From NCBI RefSeq assembly GCF_014287635.1, contig NZ_JACOPH010000007.1, forward strand, positions 1 through 64,000: a stretch of DNA of 64,000 bases. Direction: 5' to 3'. Below the pieces are notes generated by a model. The model searched no databases and was not told the origin of the DNA. It worked only from the letters and a program-made list of their open reading frames with translations. Of the stretch, positions 54,925-63,999 are shown one piece after another; within the stretch, counting starts at the first letter, position 1; the number at the start of each line of letters is the position of its first letter. The DNA is from Roseburia zhanii. Lineage in GTDB: Bacteria > Bacillota > Clostridia > Lachnospirales > Lachnospiraceae. The position numbers and the translations under genes are program-made.

Positions 54925-54955
54925 TTGACCTTAACGCGACGTAAAGCCTTATGGT
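54925..54955 (+). promoter_or_regulatory. MerR-type promoter/operator
   Basis: TTGACC (54925-54930), a 19 bp spacer and TATGGT (54950-54955). The long spacer and the imperfect palindrome CTTAACG CGA CGTAAAG within it are the mark of MerR-regulated promoters. It precedes a truncated MerR gene. Confidence 0.75.
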
Positions 54956-54986
54956 ATTGGCATCAGGAAACAGGAGGCAAATAGAA

Positions 54987-55175
54987 ATGATGACGATTAA
55001 ACAAATGTCAGAATTGACAGGTGTTAGTGCACGAACACTTAGATATTATGATGAAATAGGACTATTTTGTCCGACTGAGAAAAGCAAAGCGGGATACCGG
55101 CTGTATGATGAAGCAGCATTTGTAATTTCCCCCAAAATCCGTTATACTAGAACCATCAATACAAGTAACACATAG
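54987..55175 (+). pseudogene. Truncated MerR-family regulator
   Basis: AGGAGG precedes the ATG. The product starts MMTIKQMSELTGVSARTLR and continues through the winged-helix DNA-binding domain (YYDEIGLFCPTEKSKAGYRLYDEAA). After residue 44 the sequence turns unrelated and stops at 62 residues. The linker helix and effector domain are missing, so dimer formation and sensing are lost. Confidence 0.85.
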
Positions 55176-55197
55176 ACATTTCAATGAGCCTGCAAAA

Positions 55198-55230
55198 GTT
55201 ACCGTTTACAAGGAACTTGTGAACGGTAAC
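55198..55230. other. 15 bp hairpin just upstream of the next gene
   Basis: GTTACCGTTTACAAG pairs with CTTGTGAACGGTAAC (one T-G). There is no T-run, and it ends 20 bases before the ATG at 55251, upstream of the RBS. It could be a regulatory or mRNA-protecting hairpin, or an element end at the MerR break. Confidence 0.5.
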
Positions 55231-55250
55231 CAATACGAGGGGGAGATCAT

Positions 55251-55781
55251 ATGGGGAAAAATGTACGGCTTGCAAATATCTATATTAAAATCTATAATAA
55301 ATGTCCACTGACAATGGATGATCTGGCATTTTTGGCAAAATATGATCCGGAGTGTTTTGAGAAAACCTGTCACAATCTGGCATACAATGTACCGGAGGCA
55401 AAGGCGCTGATCCATGAGAAGCCGGAAGAAAAGTCAGAATCACAGCAGAAACAAATGCCGGCAGAAAAAGCCTCAAGCAGTATGCCGCTTAAATCAGATA
55501 CGGATGCGAAAAGGGCACAGACATCTATTAAAGCAAAGCATGAGAAAGAAAAACATAGCAAAGATAAAAAGCAGGATAAGTCTGTTGATATCGACCTTAT
55601 ATTAGACCGCTTAAAGAGCATGGAGCGGAAAGAGTTAGATATGCAGGACTTAAATGTAGACTGTGTCAAACAACTGCTTGGAACTTTGTATATGGAATTA
55701 TTGTTTCCACACAATGATAAAGACCGGACATTTGAAATGAAAAATATGGATGACTATTCCATTTTTAACAAAAAAGCCTGA
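55251..55781 (+). CDS. Hypothetical protein, charged, 176 aa
   Basis: RBS GAGGGGGAGA precedes the ATG. Residues 1-60 look folded (MGKNVRLANIYIKIYNKCPL), 60-120 are Lys/Glu/Ser-rich and disordered, and the last 55 (VDIDLILDRLKSMERKELDM) look helical. No family recognised. It is 13 bp before the radical SAM gene and probably co-transcribed with it and nth. Confidence 0.7.
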   Translation: MGKNVRLANIYIKIYNKCPLTMDDLAFLAKYDPECFEKTCHNLAYNVPEAKALIHEKPEEKSESQQKQMPAEKASSSMPLKSDTDAKRAQTSIKAKHEKEKHSKDKKQDKSVDIDLILDRLKSMERKELDMQDLNVDCVKQLLGTLYMELLFPHNDKDRTFEMKNMDDYSIFNKKA

Positions 55782-55794
55782 GGAGAACAAATAG

Positions 55795-57564
55795 ATGAAG
55801 ATACTTCTGACTGCGATCAATGCAAAATATATCCATTCAAATCTTGCAGTTTATGATTTGCGGGCATATGCAAAAGAATATCGGGATTCTGTGGAATTAG
55901 CAGAGTATACGATCAATCATAGAAGTGAATATATTTTGCAGGAGATCTATAAGAGAAAGCCGGATGTGCTCTGCTTTTCCTGCTATATCTGGAATTATGA
56001 ATATGTGAAGGAAGTTGCATCGGAATTTCACAAATTAAGACCGGAAGTACCGATCTGGGTAGGCGGTCCGGAAGTATCTTATGAGATTGAGCGGATGTTT
56101 GTAGAGAATCCGTCATTCTATGGAGTTGTGATCGGAGAAGGAGAAGCTACATTTTCCGAATTGTGTGCGTATTACTGCAATGGGAAAAAGGGATCGCTTT
56201 CGGATATTGCAGGGATCGCATACCGTGACGTGGAAAAGTACGATGAGCGAAAAGAGGGATCACCAGCGATCACTCGTACCAAACCAAGGGCACCGATCGA
56301 CTTGAGTTCCATTCCATTCTGCTATGAGGATATGACAGATTTTGAAAACAGGATCATCTATTATGAATCGAGCAGAGGCTGCCCATTTTCCTGCAGTTAT
56401 TGTCTTTCTTCGATTGATAAGAAACTGCGTTTCCGGAATACAGAACTGGTCAAAAAAGAATTACAGTTTTTTATTGACAAAAAAGTGCCACAGGTAAAAT
56501 TTGTAGACCGTACGTTTAACTGCAACCACACTCATGCAATGGAGATCTGGAAATTTATTCAGGAAAAAGATATCGGCATAACGAATTTTCATTTTGAGAT
56601 TGCAGCGGATCTTCTGACAGAAGAAGAAACGAAATTGCTATCGACATTTCGTCCGGGGCTCGTACAGCTTGAGATCGGTGTGCAGTCTACGAATCTGCAG
56701 ACGATCGAGGAGATCCACCGGAAGATGCAGTTGTCGGACGTGGAATCTTCGGTACGTTTTATACAAACAGCAGGTAATATCCATGAGCATTTAGATCTGA
56801 TCGCCGGACTCCCATATGAAAATTATGAGCGGTTTGGGCAGTCATTCCGGGATATTTATGCATTAAAACCAAACCAGTTACAGCTTGGATTTTTAAAGGT
56901 ATTAAAAGGTTCTTATATTTTTGAACACAAAGACGAATATGGCATGATCTACCGCAGCAAGCCGCCATATGAGATCATGCAGACGAAATGGCTTAGTTAT
57001 GATGAAGTACTTTTGATCAAACTGGTCGAGGAAATGTTAGAAGTCTATTATAACAGTGGACAGTTTGAGGTTACGATGAAGTTAATTGATGTTGTCTATC
57101 CTGACAGTTTTGGATTCTTTCTGCGGTTAGGGCAGTTCTATGAAGATATGGGGTATCTTGGAATGAACCATTCGAGGATCCGCAGATGCGAGATCTTATT
57201 GGAATTTTTAAAGCAGGAAAAACAGGTATCCATAGAACTTATGGAAGAAGCATTGCTCTATGATCTGTATTACAGGGAAAATATGAAAAGCCGTCCGTAC
57301 TGGGCAGGAAATATTTCAGAGTTTTCAAAGATCACAAAGACGTACTGCAAAAATGGAAAACTGTCACATATTGAACCTTTTTCCTATCATTTTCCGGATA
57401 AATCGCAGAAAACGGTCGGCAAACTGCCAGAGCGATTAGAAGAAGGGATCTATGTACTGTTTGAATATGAAAAGCGTGATGCATTAGACCATCAGGCAAA
57501 AACGACTGAGATTACAAAACAGGAGGCAGAAGCAGCATGGGAAAACGCACAGAGGAGATTTTAA
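55795..57564 (+). CDS. B12-binding-domain radical SAM protein (DUF4080 type)
   Basis: A 589-residue protein. An N-terminal B12-binding-like domain (about 1-130; MKILLTAINAKYIHSNLAVYDL, then WVGGPEVSYE) precedes the radical SAM core, with the iron-sulfur motif C-x3-C-x2-C in SSRGCPFSCSYCLSS at about 201. A C-terminal DUF4080-like domain (about 400-580) ends it. Such proteins catalyse radical reactions, often methylations; the substrate is unknown. Its last 28 bases overlap nth. Confidence 0.88.
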   Translation: MKILLTAINAKYIHSNLAVYDLRAYAKEYRDSVELAEYTINHRSEYILQEIYKRKPDVLCFSCYIWNYEYVKEVASEFHKLRPEVPIWVGGPEVSYEIERMFVENPSFYGVVIGEGEATFSELCAYYCNGKKGSLSDIAGIAYRDVEKYDERKEGSPAITRTKPRAPIDLSSIPFCYEDMTDFENRIIYYESSRGCPFSCSYCLSSIDKKLRFRNTELVKKELQFFIDKKVPQVKFVDRTFNCNHTHAMEIWKFIQEKDIGITNFHFEIAADLLTEEETKLLSTFRPGLVQLEIGVQSTNLQTIEEIHRKMQLSDVESSVRFIQTAGNIHEHLDLIAGLPYENYERFGQSFRDIYALKPNQLQLGFLKVLKGSYIFEHKDEYGMIYRSKPPYEIMQTKWLSYDEVLLIKLVEEMLEVYYNSGQFEVTMKLIDVVYPDSFGFFLRLGQFYEDMGYLGMNHSRIRRCEILLEFLKQEKQVSIELMEEALLYDLYYRENMKSRPYWAGNISEFSKITKTYCKNGKLSHIEPFSYHFPDKSQKTVGKLPERLEEGIYVLFEYEKRDALDHQAKTTEITKQEAEAAWENAQRRF

Positions 57565-58166
57565 GACGGTTTGATGAAGCTTATGGCAAGGAATATATCT
57601 GTTATTTAAACCATGAAACACCATGGCAGCTTTTGATCGCAGTCATTTTAAGTGCCCAGTGTACAGATGCAAGGGTAAATATTGTGACAAAAGATCTGTT
57701 TCAAAAGTATGACACTTTAGAAAAGTTTGCAAATGCCAATCTTAGCGAATTAGAACAGGATATCCGTTCAATAGGATTTTATCATAATAAAGCCAAGAAT
57801 ATCATTGCATGTGCAAAAACATTAGTGGAAGAATATCATGGAGAAGTACCGAGAACGTTAGAAGAATTAACATCACTCGCAGGCGTGGGACGGAAAACGG
57901 CAAATGTGATCCGCGGAAATATTTACAATGAACCAAGTATTGTGGTAGACACGCATGTAAAGCGGATCTCAAAACGGTTAGGATTTACGAAAAATGATGA
58001 TCCATATAAAGTGGAATCAGATCTGATGAAAGTACTTCCAAAAGACCACTGGATTTTATATAATATACAGATCATTACATTTGGGCGGAGTATCTGTTTT
58101 GCAAGAAATCCGAAATGTTCGGAGTGTTTTTTAGAGGATATCTGCAAGTCGAAGGATAAGAGGTAG
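57537..58166 (+). CDS. nth: Endonuclease III
   Basis: A 209-residue DNA glycosylase/AP lyase for oxidised pyrimidines. Lys120 in the helix-hairpin-helix LAGVGRKTANV and Asp138 in VVDTHVKR are the catalytic residues at the same positions as in E. coli. The 4Fe-4S cysteines are 187, 194, 197 and 203. RBS GGAGGCAG lies within the end of the radical SAM gene. Confidence 0.97.
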   Translation: MGKRTEEILRRFDEAYGKEYICYLNHETPWQLLIAVILSAQCTDARVNIVTKDLFQKYDTLEKFANANLSELEQDIRSIGFYHNKAKNIIACAKTLVEEYHGEVPRTLEELTSLAGVGRKTANVIRGNIYNEPSIVVDTHVKRISKRLGFTKNDDPYKVESDLMKVLPKDHWILYNIQIITFGRSICFARNPKCSECFLEDICKSKDKR

Positions 58167-58170
58167 CGGT

Positions 58171-58653
58171 GTGAAAGATCAATATGATAAAGGAAAAGTA
58201 AGTAAAATTGTTTTGGGGATATTTCTGGTGTGTGCGGTTTCCTATCTGACCGTTTTATATGGACTGAACCAGAGAGTGAAAATTGTAGATGTATCAGACT
58301 GTGAAATTGCAGATGAAACAACGATGCAGTATAAGATTGAAAAGATCGAATACAAACGAAATTACATTAAGATCTCCGGCTATGCATATCGGCAAGGAAT
58401 CAGCGTAGATACAGCGGATACTGTATTGTTAGCACATGATCCGACAACGGATAGTTACTATGAACTGCCGACGGAAAATGTGAAAAAAACCAAGCTCTCT
58501 AAAAATGCAGATGATGGATTTAATTATGATTATGCAGAATTTCAGTCTGTGGTGCGCAGCAAGAAGATCCCGGGCGGCTGCAGGGCGTGCATCTGGTATC
58601 GGGGAAATGGAGAGAATGTGCTGATACCGACAGAGGAAGTTTTATATTATTAG
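58171..58653 (+). CDS. Membrane-anchored hypothetical protein, 160 aa
   Basis: GTG start at 58171 with AGAGGT six bases upstream. Residues about 12-32 form one membrane helix (VLGIFLVCAVSYLTVLYGL), followed by an outer domain of about 125 residues with beta-rich sequence. No family recognised. It lies between nth (4 bp) and the polytopic protein (6 bp), and the pair may form one membrane unit. Confidence 0.75.
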   Translation: MKDQYDKGKVSKIVLGIFLVCAVSYLTVLYGLNQRVKIVDVSDCEIADETTMQYKIEKIEYKRNYIKISGYAYRQGISVDTADTVLLAHDPTTDSYYELPTENVKKTKLSKNADDGFNYDYAEFQSVVRSKKIPGGCRACIWYRGNGENVLIPTEEVLYY

Positions 58654-58659
58654 GAGAAG

Positions 58660-60033
58660 ATGATGGAAAAGTTACAGTGTTTTGCAAAAAAAATATTAAA
58701 AAAAGAATTCTTACCGCTTCTGCTGTTTGCACTGATCCAGCTGATTTATCACATGTTGATGCAGGAACCGGAAAATTCAGATGCGATGTGGTTTTTCTGT
58801 AAACAGTTAGACACTTACAGTTTAAAAGATTATCTGACGATCCGCTATCAGACATGGGCGTCCCGTATTTTTATTGAAGCGGTGTTGGTATACATATCAA
58901 GACATGTTATGCTCTGGAAAGTGATCGACTGGATCTTCTGGGTATTTTTGGCATGGGCACTTACGGCATTGTTCCCGAAGGAAAAAAGAGGCATTGCGGC
59001 ATATATTGTTGTAGGATTTTTGCTGGTTTATCCGATGTGGGATCTTAGAACGGCTGGCTGGATCGCAACGAGTGCAAATTATTCATGGCCTTTGGCATTG
59101 GGAGTATTTTCCTTACATGGGACAGCAAAAGCCTTTTATGGGGAAAAATCCCCGGTATGGATGTGGATATTCTATGCACTTGCAGCATTATATGGTGCAA
59201 ACATGGAGCAGATGTCAGCAGTACTTTTAGCAGTCAATGTATGTGCAGTCATTTATTTTATCATAGAAAAAAATCCGGTGAGGCTGTATGGAAGTGCCAT
59301 CATTGGGGCGCTGATCGCGGCGGGCGAATTCATCTTCATTATGACATGTCCTGGAAATGCAGCCAGAAAGGCACAGGAAACAATCAACTGGATGCCGAAT
59401 TTTGGCACATATAATCTGATAGATAAGATCAGTATGGGATTTGTCGATACGATGCATCATCTGATCACATCGGGGAATGTATTGTATCTGTGCTATGTGA
59501 TCCTTCTTGCAGTCTTAGTCTTTTTCAAGACAGAAAAATTGATGTACCGGATCGCATCGATCCTTCCGGTGGGAATCACGGTATGGTTTACCGTATTTTT
59601 TGATGTGATCGAAGATAAATATCCTTCTTTGGCAAACCTGCTTGAGAAGAATGCATTTATTGATGGAAGAAACTATCATTTTGCAGCAAATTATATACCA
59701 ACGATCATTTATCTGGTTTTGATCGGCTGTATGCTGTTATCAATGACCGTTGTCTGCGGGAGCTATTTTGAACTGTTCGGACAGGGAATCCTGCTAGGAC
59801 TTGCCCTTGCAACAAGAGTGATCATGGGATTTACACCGACGATCTATGTGTCACAGGAACGGACATTTTTCTATTTATATATGCTGCTCGGAATCAGTGG
59901 AGTCTATCTGCTGATACAGAATCTTGATCTGTTACAGTCGAAAAAGAAAGCCTTTGAGGGATTGAAAATATCGGGAGCATTTATCGTGGTACTCGGAGTA
60001 CTTGTCAATTTTGCAGAGGTCGGAAATGTGTAA
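58660..60033 (+). CDS. Polytopic membrane protein, DUF6056-like
   Basis: A 457-residue protein with about eleven membrane helices, starting MMEKLQCFAKKILKK. The outer-loop pattern NSDAMWFFCKQLDTYSLKDY and the SANYSWPLALGVF segment resemble the DUF6056 family of glycan-synthesis-like (GT-C fold) proteins. No enzyme activity has been assigned to it. AGGAGA precedes the ATG. It ends the operon with a strong terminator. Confidence 0.75.
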   Translation: MMEKLQCFAKKILKKEFLPLLLFALIQLIYHMLMQEPENSDAMWFFCKQLDTYSLKDYLTIRYQTWASRIFIEAVLVYISRHVMLWKVIDWIFWVFLAWALTALFPKEKRGIAAYIVVGFLLVYPMWDLRTAGWIATSANYSWPLALGVFSLHGTAKAFYGEKSPVWMWIFYALAALYGANMEQMSAVLLAVNVCAVIYFIIEKNPVRLYGSAIIGALIAAGEFIFIMTCPGNAARKAQETINWMPNFGTYNLIDKISMGFVDTMHHLITSGNVLYLCYVILLAVLVFFKTEKLMYRIASILPVGITVWFTVFFDVIEDKYPSLANLLEKNAFIDGRNYHFAANYIPTIIYLVLIGCMLLSMTVVCGSYFELFGQGILLGLALATRVIMGFTPTIYVSQERTFFYLYMLLGISGVYLLIQNLDLLQSKKKAFEGLKISGAFIVVLGVLVNFAEVGNV

Positions 60034-60051
60034 AAAGAAAAGTTACACAAA

Positions 60052-60103
60052 AAAATCCGTCAGATGGAGTTTTTAGAGGAAACTCTCATCTGGCGGATTT
60101 TTT
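60052..60103 (+). terminator. Strong intrinsic terminator after the DUF6056-like gene
   Basis: A long stem (AAATCCGTCAGATGGAGTTT with AAACTCTCATCTGGCGGATTT, few mismatches) followed by T6. Confidence 0.85.
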
Positions 60104-60114
60104 GATAAAGATTC

Positions 60115-60416
60115 GGGTGTCAAAAGATGGTTCATAGCTTAGCGACTGGCAAATTGCACAAAGTCGAGTCTATTTTTGTGACTTTGGGAGAAAATTAGTA
60201 AATCTTAGTCTGCCTGTTCATGTACAGTGTTTTGCTGCCATGGACGGCAGCAAAAGTCTTAACGCCCCATGGACGGGGCGTTTAAGACGTACACGTCACT
60301 TTGTCGTAACCTATTTCAGGCAGATTTAGATTTTCTTATTTTCGTACAACGGAACAAAAACAGACTCGGCTTTGTGCAATCTGCCAATCAGAAAACTTGA
60401 AGCCATCTTTTGACGC
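60115..60416. repeat. 302 bp structured palindrome with two same-loop hairpins
   Basis: The left arm (60115-60216) and right arm (60317-60416) are complementary over about 100 bases with small gaps. The centre holds two further stems: TTTTGCTGCC/GGCAGCAAAA (60230-60255) and CTTAACGCCCC/GGGGCGTTTAAG (60258-60286). Both have the loop ATGGAC. TGTAC (60221-60225) and GTACA (60289-60293) close the pair. The whole could fold as a long stem with a forked tip. There is no gene in it. It fills almost all of the gap between 60034 and 60441. Confidence 0.85.
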
Positions 60417-60441
60417 TCAAAGCTTCATAAATTAAACGGTA

Positions 60442-61503
60442 TTAGGATTTATCAGAACCGTATACAAAACTCTGCAATGTCATAAACCACCCACTTTTTA
60501 CCAGCAATTTATTTAACCTTGTCAGTACATCAGCAAAGATATAGATTATAATGAAAGTCAGTACAAGGATCAAAAGGATCTGCGGCAGGTTTGGATTGTA
60601 ACGTCCGAATAATCCGAGCACCTGTCCCATGACAACGTGCTGTAATAAAAAGATCGCATAAGAAATCTTTCCGGTATAGCTGAAAAATGGCTTTAAGAAA
60701 CCGACCTTCATCACATAATTTCCAATTTGGTAAAACAGCAGGAAAAGTCCGACCGGAATCACCTGCGTACATAAGAAACCGTCCACCGGCACTTTTACAA
60801 AGAGTAAAAACAGTGCGATACCACCGAAAATAACAGTGATCCAAAGGGCACTTAATTTTTCCCGATACCGGATAAAGAGCATTCCAAGCCAGAAGGCAAA
60901 CAGACAGACGATCAGGTTACGTTCTCTCTGGATCTGGAAAAATGGAAGATTCCAGTGGAAAGCCAATGTGCCGGCACCTAGTAGTAAAGTTGTAAGTATC
61001 TTACAGTATTTCATGCATAAAGTAAGTAGTGGATAGATCAGGTACAGGCAGACCAGTGCACCGAGAAACCATTCACCGATGAAATAGTAGTTCTGCGGAT
61101 AACGGTAAGATAAGTACCCATCCATTCCGGCAAGGCTTAAAAGCATCGTTTTCGGACTGCCGTTATAGAACAGATGACCGAGTGTGGTTGCTTTCTGGTA
61201 ATATAAAAACAGCCAGAGCATATAAAACATCGGGAAGATGCCTTTGAAACGGTCAAAATAATAACGTTTGAGGGAATGGATATCAATGTCAGGGTGATTG
61301 TAAAATAAAGATGCACCGGAGAGCATAAAAAAGATGTTCACGCTGGTATTTTCCCCCCAGACACCATTTGCATGCTGGTAAAGAAACGGAAGGTCTGCAT
61401 ACTGTGGTGTCGTATTGCAGATACATGCGAAGTGATATATGACAATGATCCATGCAGTTACACTTCGCATAAAATCGAAACTGTCAATTCTTTCTTTTCT
61501 CAT
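60442..61503 (-). CDS. Acyltransferase 3 family membrane protein
   Basis: A 353-residue membrane protein with about ten helices. It starts MRKERIDSFDFMRSVTAWII and holds the family's His in YHFACICN and the segment NIFFMLSGASLFYN. Members O-acylate surface sugars or peptidoglycan; the target is unknown. RBS AAGGAG on the minus strand. It is monocistronic and divergent from the SGNH gene, which can also handle O-acyl esters. Confidence 0.88.
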   Translation of the reverse strand: MRKERIDSFDFMRSVTAWIIVIYHFACICNTTPQYADLPFLYQHANGVWGENTSVNIFFMLSGASLFYNHPDIDIHSLKRYYFDRFKGIFPMFYMLWLFLYYQKATTLGHLFYNGSPKTMLLSLAGMDGYLSYRYPQNYYFIGEWFLGALVCLYLIYPLLTLCMKYCKILTTLLLGAGTLAFHWNLPFFQIQRERNLIVCLFAFWLGMLFIRYREKLSALWITVIFGGIALFLLFVKVPVDGFLCTQVIPVGLFLLFYQIGNYVMKVGFLKPFFSYTGKISYAIFLLQHVVMGQVLGLFGRYNPNLPQILLILVLTFIIIYIFADVLTRLNKLLVKSGWFMTLQSFVYGSDKS

Positions 61504-61590
61504 AAAAACAAGACTCCTTTGAATAGATCATTTAATAGGGTTTCATTGTAGCACATTTTTTTTAATTTTTCTTTAAAATATTGAAAAACT

Positions 61591-61619
61591 TTCGACAAAC
61601 AGACTTTTTATGCTATAAT
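61591..61619 (+). promoter_or_regulatory. Extended -10 promoter of the SGNH gene
   Basis: TGCTATAAT (TATAAT at 61614-61619) with weak -35 TTCGAC (61591-61596), 17 bp spacer. Confidence 0.7.
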
Positions 61620-61708
61620 GGAAATAATTATGGCGATTACAGAAACTTCGTATAGAAAGATATCGGGATGATCACAGTTATAAAAATACAAAGCACAGGA
61701 GATGGGTT

Positions 61709-63052
61709 ATGGAGCAGATGCAGGTAAAAGGAAAACAGAAATCATGGCGGTATGTGATGAGTCTGCTGCTTATGGCTGTTGCAGTCATTGCAGGGGGACA
61801 GAGGGTTTTAGCGGCCAACGCAGCAGATGCGGCAGTTACGCAGAAGAAACCGAAAGTGTACATGGAACAGACGGAAGTGACGATGTATCCGGCAACGACA
61901 AAGACGTTAAAACTGCATGGAGCTTCTTCAAAGTCGAAGATCAAGTGGTCAAGCAGCAGCAAGAAGACTGCAACGGTAAAAAGTTCCGGTAAAGTAACTG
62001 CGAAAGCACGGGGAACAGCAACGATCACAGCCACATATAAGAGTAAAGAATATACCTGTACCGCCAATGTTACCTATGGAACGCATAAGACTTCCGATGG
62101 AATGAAATATAAAGATACAGAGGGCAGTTTCGGACATACCGGACGATGGTTTAAAAAAAGTATTTCCGGTGGAAAGTATTATTTTACGAATACAGACGGA
62201 AGTGCAGTATATTTTAAAGTGACAGGCAGTAAATATGTGAATGTCAATTTCGTTTCAAAGATTTCAGCACAGACACCGTATTTTGCCTATTCTGTAGATG
62301 GTGGCAACATGAAACGTCAGCTGATCAGCAACAAAAAGATCAGTGTTGGCAATACTAAGACACATTATGTCCGCCTGGTCATTGATGCAATATCGGAAAA
62401 TGAAAACCGCTGGGGAGAAGCGGGTGTCGGAATCAAGAGTATCAAACCGGTGACATCATCAGGAGCTGTAACGGCGATTACACCGCAGAACGATACGATC
62501 GCTTTTTATGGTGACAGTATCACACAGGGCGTCCGTGCCTTGAATATGGCATTGGCACCATCCGGTACAAGTGCTACCCACAGTTATGCATGGTATTGTG
62601 CGGATAAACTGAATATGGTGCCGTATTTTGCAGGTTATGGCGGCTCGGGAATCGCAGAAGCAGGATGTTTTAACAGTTTACATAATGCGATATCCTCGTT
62701 TTCCATGGGCAGGAAAGCTTCATCTTATGATGCAGATGTGATCGTATTTGAACATGGTACGAATGATGTACATACTTATGGAGATATATTTATCAATGAA
62801 TACAAAAAAGCTTTGCAGATGGCACATAAAGCACATCCGAAGGCAAAAGTCATGGTGATCATACCATTTACACAGATCCATGCAGACGAGATCCGGAAAG
62901 CGGCGGCTCCATATAAGAAATGGTGTACTGTGATCGAAACGTCTTCGTGGCGGTTATCTTATACCGATGGTCTGCATCCGAATACTTCCGGTGCAAAGAC
63001 AGCAGGAAAGAATCTGGCGAAAACAGTAGCTGCAAAGAGAAAGGCTTCATAA
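61709..63052 (+). CDS. Secreted SGNH hydrolase with a Big_2 domain
   Basis: A 447-residue exported protein. Signal peptide (about 10-36, SLLLMAVAVIAGGQRVLAANA), a Big_2 Ig-like domain (about 47-118), a beta-sandwich domain of about 130 residues, then an SGNH esterase. Ser270 sits in YGDSITQG, Asn in EHGTND and the Asp-x-x-His in DGLHPNTSGA. It should cut acyl esters from surface or dietary glycans. RBS CAGGAGA. The exonuclease gene follows eight bases later. Confidence 0.9.
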   Translation: MEQMQVKGKQKSWRYVMSLLLMAVAVIAGGQRVLAANAADAAVTQKKPKVYMEQTEVTMYPATTKTLKLHGASSKSKIKWSSSSKKTATVKSSGKVTAKARGTATITATYKSKEYTCTANVTYGTHKTSDGMKYKDTEGSFGHTGRWFKKSISGGKYYFTNTDGSAVYFKVTGSKYVNVNFVSKISAQTPYFAYSVDGGNMKRQLISNKKISVGNTKTHYVRLVIDAISENENRWGEAGVGIKSIKPVTSSGAVTAITPQNDTIAFYGDSITQGVRALNMALAPSGTSATHSYAWYCADKLNMVPYFAGYGGSGIAEAGCFNSLHNAISSFSMGRKASSYDADVIVFEHGTNDVHTYGDIFINEYKKALQMAHKAHPKAKVMVIIPFTQIHADEIRKAAAPYKKWCTVIETSSWRLSYTDGLHPNTSGAKTAGKNLAKTVAAKRKAS

Positions 63053-63059
63053 AACAGTC

Positions 63060-63806
63060 ATGTTAGATGATTATGTTGTGGTAGATTTAGAAATGACAGG
63101 TCTGCACCCAAAGACAGATCATATATTAGAGATCGGGGCGGTCAAAGTAAGGGAAAAACAGATCGTAGATACATTTTCAGTACTGCTTAGACAGGATACA
63201 CCAATCCCGGAGCAAGTCGTGGAACTGACAGGGATCACAGATGAAATGACAGCAGACGGACAGGATGCCGATAGAGCAGTCAGTGCGTTTTTAGAATTTG
63301 CAGAGGATCTTCCATGGGTGGGACACAATATCATTTTTGATTACAGCTTCATCAAACAGTGGGAAGTGAATCACCGGATCAAGAGAAACTGTTATGCAGT
63401 CGATACATTAAAGATCGCAAGGAAATGCCTTCCAAAAGAAATGAAAAAATCTCTGGAAGTCTTGCGTCAATATTATGGGATCGAACAGACAGCCATACAC
63501 AGGGCATATGAAGATGCGGCTGCAACGCAGGTTTTATATGAGATCTTAGAGAGGGAGTTTTCGAAGAAAGAACCCGGACTGTTCCGGTCAAGGGAATTGC
63601 AGTGCCGTCTGAAAAGACAGACACCGGCAACTGCCCGGCAAAAAAATTACTTGAAGGATCTGACAGAATATCATAGAATAGTACTTGATGTTCCGGTGGA
63701 ACGATTAAGCCGCAGTGAAGCTTCAAGACTGACAGATAAGATCATTGCACAGTATGGGAAACCGGAAGTTTCGGCAGTACCAGGGAAGAAAACGATTCGT
63801 CCATGA
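63060..63806 (+). CDS. DnaQ-like 3'-5' exonuclease
   Basis: A 248-residue protein. The DEDDh set is visible: Asp9 and Glu11 (VVDLEMTGLHP), the ExoII Asp in VGHNIIFDYSF, and His and Asp in HRAYEDAAA. A C-terminal extension (about 175-248) looks helical, with no further match. It may proofread or trim DNA. It is probably co-transcribed with the SGNH gene. Its last 65 bases overlap the convergent TPR gene. Confidence 0.9.
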   Translation: MLDDYVVVDLEMTGLHPKTDHILEIGAVKVREKQIVDTFSVLLRQDTPIPEQVVELTGITDEMTADGQDADRAVSAFLEFAEDLPWVGHNIIFDYSFIKQWEVNHRIKRNCYAVDTLKIARKCLPKEMKKSLEVLRQYYGIEQTAIHRAYEDAAATQVLYEILEREFSKKEPGLFRSRELQCRLKRQTPATARQKNYLKDLTEYHRIVLDVPVERLSRSEASRLTDKIIAQYGKPEVSAVPGKKTIRP

Positions 63807-63999
63807 CAAAAAGTGCATCGGTAATGTCCCGGATCTTTTCCGGTGTGTTCTGTTTTTGATATAACTCTGCAAGCAGCAGATAGATCTGACTGACATCCAG
63901 TGCAAGTGACATCGCATATTCTAAGATGGTGACCGCAGCATCAATACGGTCAAGTTCTACTTCACGTCTTGCATAAGCCAACAGTGTGGTAGTGAGCAG
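63742..63999 (-). CDS. C-terminal part of a TPR-repeat protein (runs off the right edge)
   Basis: On the minus strand the frame is open from the window end. The 85 visible residues (LLAYARREVELDRIDAAVTI, then ALDVSQIYLLLAELYQKQN) have the TPR helix-pair pattern and end at a stop at 63742. The start lies beyond the window. It overlaps the exonuclease by 65 bp, tail to tail. Function unknown. Confidence 0.7.
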   Translation of the reverse strand: MLTTTLLAYARREVELDRIDAAVTILEYAMSLALDVSQIYLLLAELYQKQNTPEKIRDITDALFVMDESFSSLVLPKLPVSHTVQ

